The position numbers were made by a program, and so were the translations under genes. The notes beneath the pieces are model-generated. The model did no database searches. It had not been told where the DNA came from and was given only the letters and a program-made list of their open reading frames with translations. Positions 22,057-23,050 of a stretch of DNA of 23,050 nt are shown here, one piece after another (within the stretch, counting starts at the first letter, position 1; every line of letters begins with the position of its first letter). Origin of the DNA: JBFGWM01 sp041588495 (GTDB lineage Bacteria > Pseudomonadota > Gammaproteobacteria > Pseudomonadales > JBFGWM01); the NCBI GenBank assembly GCA_041588495.1, contig JBFGWM010000019.1, positions 1 to 23,050 on the forward strand, given 5' to 3'.

Positions 22057-22076
22057 TACTGTATGTATGTACAGTA
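22057..22076 (-). promoter_or_regulatory. LexA (SOS) box of dnaE2
   Basis: TACTG-N10-CAGTA with an alternating TA/TG centre matches the enterobacterial/gammaproteobacterial LexA consensus in both arms. It lies 24 bp upstream of the dnaE2 GTG and overlaps a weak promoter (TTGTCG at 22094-22089, 17 bp, TACATA). Strong DNA-damage induction is expected. Confidence 0.93.
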
Positions 22077-22183
22077 TTTTGGTGGGGGCGACAAGCGGGG
22101 CGTAACTTCGGGCGTCCTGCGTCGGCAATACGTGGTGCAAGATCAGGGGTAGGAATATGACTTCAAGGCGTGAGCATCAACGA

Positions 22184-22212
22184 TTGTTTCGTGTTGCGCA
22201 ACGCGCTACACT
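22184..22212 (+). promoter_or_regulatory. Promoter of higBA with palindromic operator candidate
   Basis: TTGTTT (22184-22189), a 17-bp spacer and TACACT (22207-22212) form a reasonable promoter. The -10 ends six bases before the higB ATG, so the message may be leaderless. GTTGCGCAAC (22193-22202), a perfect 10-bp palindrome in the spacer, is placed as an autorepression operator for HigA would be. Confidence 0.5.
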
Positions 22213-22218
22213 TGACCC

Positions 22219-22497
22219 ATGATTCAGTCCTTCAGGCACAAGGGGCTGAAGCGGTTTTACGAAACGGGAAGTACGTCCGGCATCCAGGCCAGGCACGCGA
22301 GAAAGCTGCGCATGCAATTGGCTGCGATCGATACCGCCAGATTGATCGAGGACATCGATCTTCCGGGTTACGGCCTGCATCCGTTGAAGGGCTTGCGTGC
22401 GGGAACCTGGGCGATTTCGGTCAGCGGCAACTGGCGGCTGACCTTCAAGTTTGCGGACGGCAACGCCTACATCCTGGATTACGAGGATTACCACTGA
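22219..22497 (+). CDS. higB: HigB-type toxin (RelE/ParE superfamily)
   Basis: A 92-residue protein of the HigB family. It has the characteristic opening MIQSFRHKGLKRFYETG, a helical pair (IQARHARKLRMQLAAIDTA), and the RelE-fold C-terminal strands GLHPLKGLRAGTWAISVSGNWRLTF ending in YILDYEDYH. HigB proteins are ribosome-dependent mRNA endonucleases; the basic and aromatic C-terminal residues seen here are the usual active-site candidates. The gene is first in the pair, and its TGA overlaps the antitoxin ATG by one base (TGATG), the standard higBA order. No ribosome-binding site precedes the ATG. It is divergent from dnaE2, 143 bp from the SOS box. Confidence 0.93.
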   Translation: MIQSFRHKGLKRFYETGSTSGIQARHARKLRMQLAAIDTARLIEDIDLPGYGLHPLKGLRAGTWAISVSGNWRLTFKFADGNAYILDYEDYH

Positions 22498-22817
22498 TGA
22501 GCATGCATGCCCCTCCTCACCCCGGTGAGTTCATCAATGACGTCTATCTCGAACCATTGGGCCTCAGTTGTCGTTTCCTGGCCGCCCGGCTCGACGTGTC
22601 GCCGTCCACGCTCAACCGGGTCTTGCAGTGCAGGAGCGGCGTGAGCCCCGAGATGGCCCTGCGCCTTTCGAAGGCACTGGGTCGCACTCCGGAAAGCTGG
22701 CTGGCACTGCAGGATGCCTATGACCTGTGGCAGGTCCGGCAGACCCTGGACCTGAAGTCGGTGCGCAAGGTGAAAATGCCCGGGAAAGCGACTGAGCGCG
22801 TGGAACAGGCGCGTTGA
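22497..22817 (+). CDS. higA: HigA-type antitoxin (XRE-family HTH)
   Basis: A 106-residue antitoxin. PPHPGEFINDVYLEPLGLS is the family signature, followed by a helix-turn-helix (RFLAARLDVSPSTLNRVL, GVSPEMALRLSKALGRTPESWL) and the WLALQDAYDLWQVR tail. HigA proteins neutralise HigB and repress their own promoter. The start ATG at 22497 overlaps the toxin stop; GAGGA at 22482-22486 within higB gives a ribosome-binding site. ATG 22503 is a possible alternative. The C-terminal extension (KSVRKVKMPGKATERVEQAR) is basic and longer than the core family. Confidence 0.93.
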   Translation: MSMHAPPHPGEFINDVYLEPLGLSCRFLAARLDVSPSTLNRVLQCRSGVSPEMALRLSKALGRTPESWLALQDAYDLWQVRQTLDLKSVRKVKMPGKATERVEQAR

Positions 22818-22841
22818 TCGCTGGTGATCCAAACGTGTAAT
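22814..22841 (+). promoter_or_regulatory. Candidate promoter for the XRE gene at the window end
   Basis: TTGATC (22814-22819, 4 of 6) and TGTAAT (22836-22841, 5 of 6) are separated by 16 bp, about 100 bp upstream of the next gene. The -35 overlaps the higA stop codon. Confidence 0.35.
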
Positions 22842-22871
22842 CCAGACAGGTCGCACAAAGATTTTCAATAA

Positions 22872-22890
22872 CGGAGCGCGCAAAGCTCCG
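22872..22890 (+). other. Stem-loop between higA and the next XRE gene
   Basis: CGGAGC (22872-22877) and GCTCCG (22885-22890) are perfect 6-bp arms around a 7-base loop. It could reduce readthrough from higBA or be an operator. There is no T-run after it. Confidence 0.3.
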
Positions 22891-22938
22891 GGTAATGGTC
22901 AGCGATCTGACACCCCATGATGACCGGAGAGCGTCGGG

Positions 22939-23050
22939 ATGAGCGAATTCAAACCCGCCCGCAAGCAGGTCGAGATCTCCGTCGGAGAGTCGGTCCGGAT
23001 CATGCGCGAACTCCAGGAACTCAGTCAGAACCAGCTTGCCGCACTGACCG
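22939..23050 (+). CDS. XRE-family transcriptional regulator or antitoxin, N-terminal fragment (runs off window)
   Basis: The last 37 codons open with MSEFKPARKQVEISVGESV and continue RIMRELQELSQNQLAALT, the first helices of an XRE helix-turn-helix domain. The opening is typical of small single-domain XRE antitoxins. GGAGAG sits about eight bases upstream of ATG 22939. The gene continues beyond the window, so its length and partner cannot be seen. It is separated from higA by 121 bp, has its own promoter candidate, and could be a second toxin-antitoxin unit or a stand-alone regulator. Confidence 0.75.
   Translation, partial: MSEFKPARKQVEISVGESVRIMRELQELSQNQLAALT

Noticed and set aside
19726..22152. 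808-codon plus-strand open frame opposite dnaE2
   Set aside because: It is a shadow of a confidently assigned polymerase and would cross the SOS box and the dnaE2 promoter.
22170..22496. N-terminal extension of higA reaching back through higB
   Set aside because: The extension lacks homology and overlaps higB in another frame; higA has its own ribosome-binding site and the TGATG overlap.
1..23050. CRISPR arrays, tRNA/rRNA genes, insertion sequences, prophage or classical intrinsic terminators with T-runs
   Set aside because: Reading both strands I found no regularly spaced repeats, no transposase or integrase genes, no tRNA-like cloverleaf and no GC hairpin followed by a clear T-run.

Overview
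The window is about 23 kb of GC-rich (by eye mid-60s %), densely coding bacterial chromosome. Several features point to a gammaproteobacterium: a consensus TACTG-N10-CAGTA LexA box, a GTTATA-type Zur box, and families such as a DUF3336 patatin-like lipase, a two-domain PPK2 and DnaE2. Genus cannot be fixed; a Chromatiales/Ectothiorhodospiraceae-like environmental lineage is a guess. There are no rRNA or tRNA genes, insertion sequences, prophage genes or CRISPR arrays. No gap without a gene exceeds 300 bases; the largest are 5750-5925, 12412-12580, 10507-10653, 22033-22218, 15323-15449, 18816-18939, 7105-7224 and 22818-22938.

Layout. (1) 1-2876, plus strand: end of a SagB-type nitroreductase, a PIG3-type quinone oxidoreductase, and an endonuclease/exonuclease/phosphatase gene cut by one in-frame amber codon. 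(2) 2905-4185, minus strand: a zinc module of Zur and a short ZIP-like membrane protein with a good Zur box between them. (3) 4232-7104, minus strand: a patatin-like phospholipase and a GST-fold protein. (4) 7225-9021, plus strand: a class V aminotransferase and a glycine-rich-domain protein with a Cys/Gly tail. (5) 9028-11720: polyphosphate:AMP phosphotransferase, a gamma-glutamylcyclotransferase-like protein, and a cytochrome P460-like protein downstream of a periplasmic cupredoxin. (6) 12581-18257, plus strand: two consecutive hybrid sensor kinases, the first divergent from the cupredoxin/P460 pair through overlapping promoters. (7) 18267-22032, minus strand: a small membrane protein and error-prone polymerase DnaE2 under a consensus SOS box. 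(8) 22219-end, plus strand: a HigBA-type toxin-antitoxin pair and the start of another XRE regulator.

The most coherent functional units are the zinc-responsive zur/ZIP unit, the redox unit (cupredoxin, P460 and two kinases lacking any output protein in the window), and the stress unit (SOS-controlled DnaE2 beside higBA). The points most worth checking are the single stop codon in the otherwise intact phosphatase-family gene, the Asp-to-Glu receiver in the second kinase, the overlapping divergent promoters at 12535-12569, and dnaE2 lacking its usual imuA/imuB partners.
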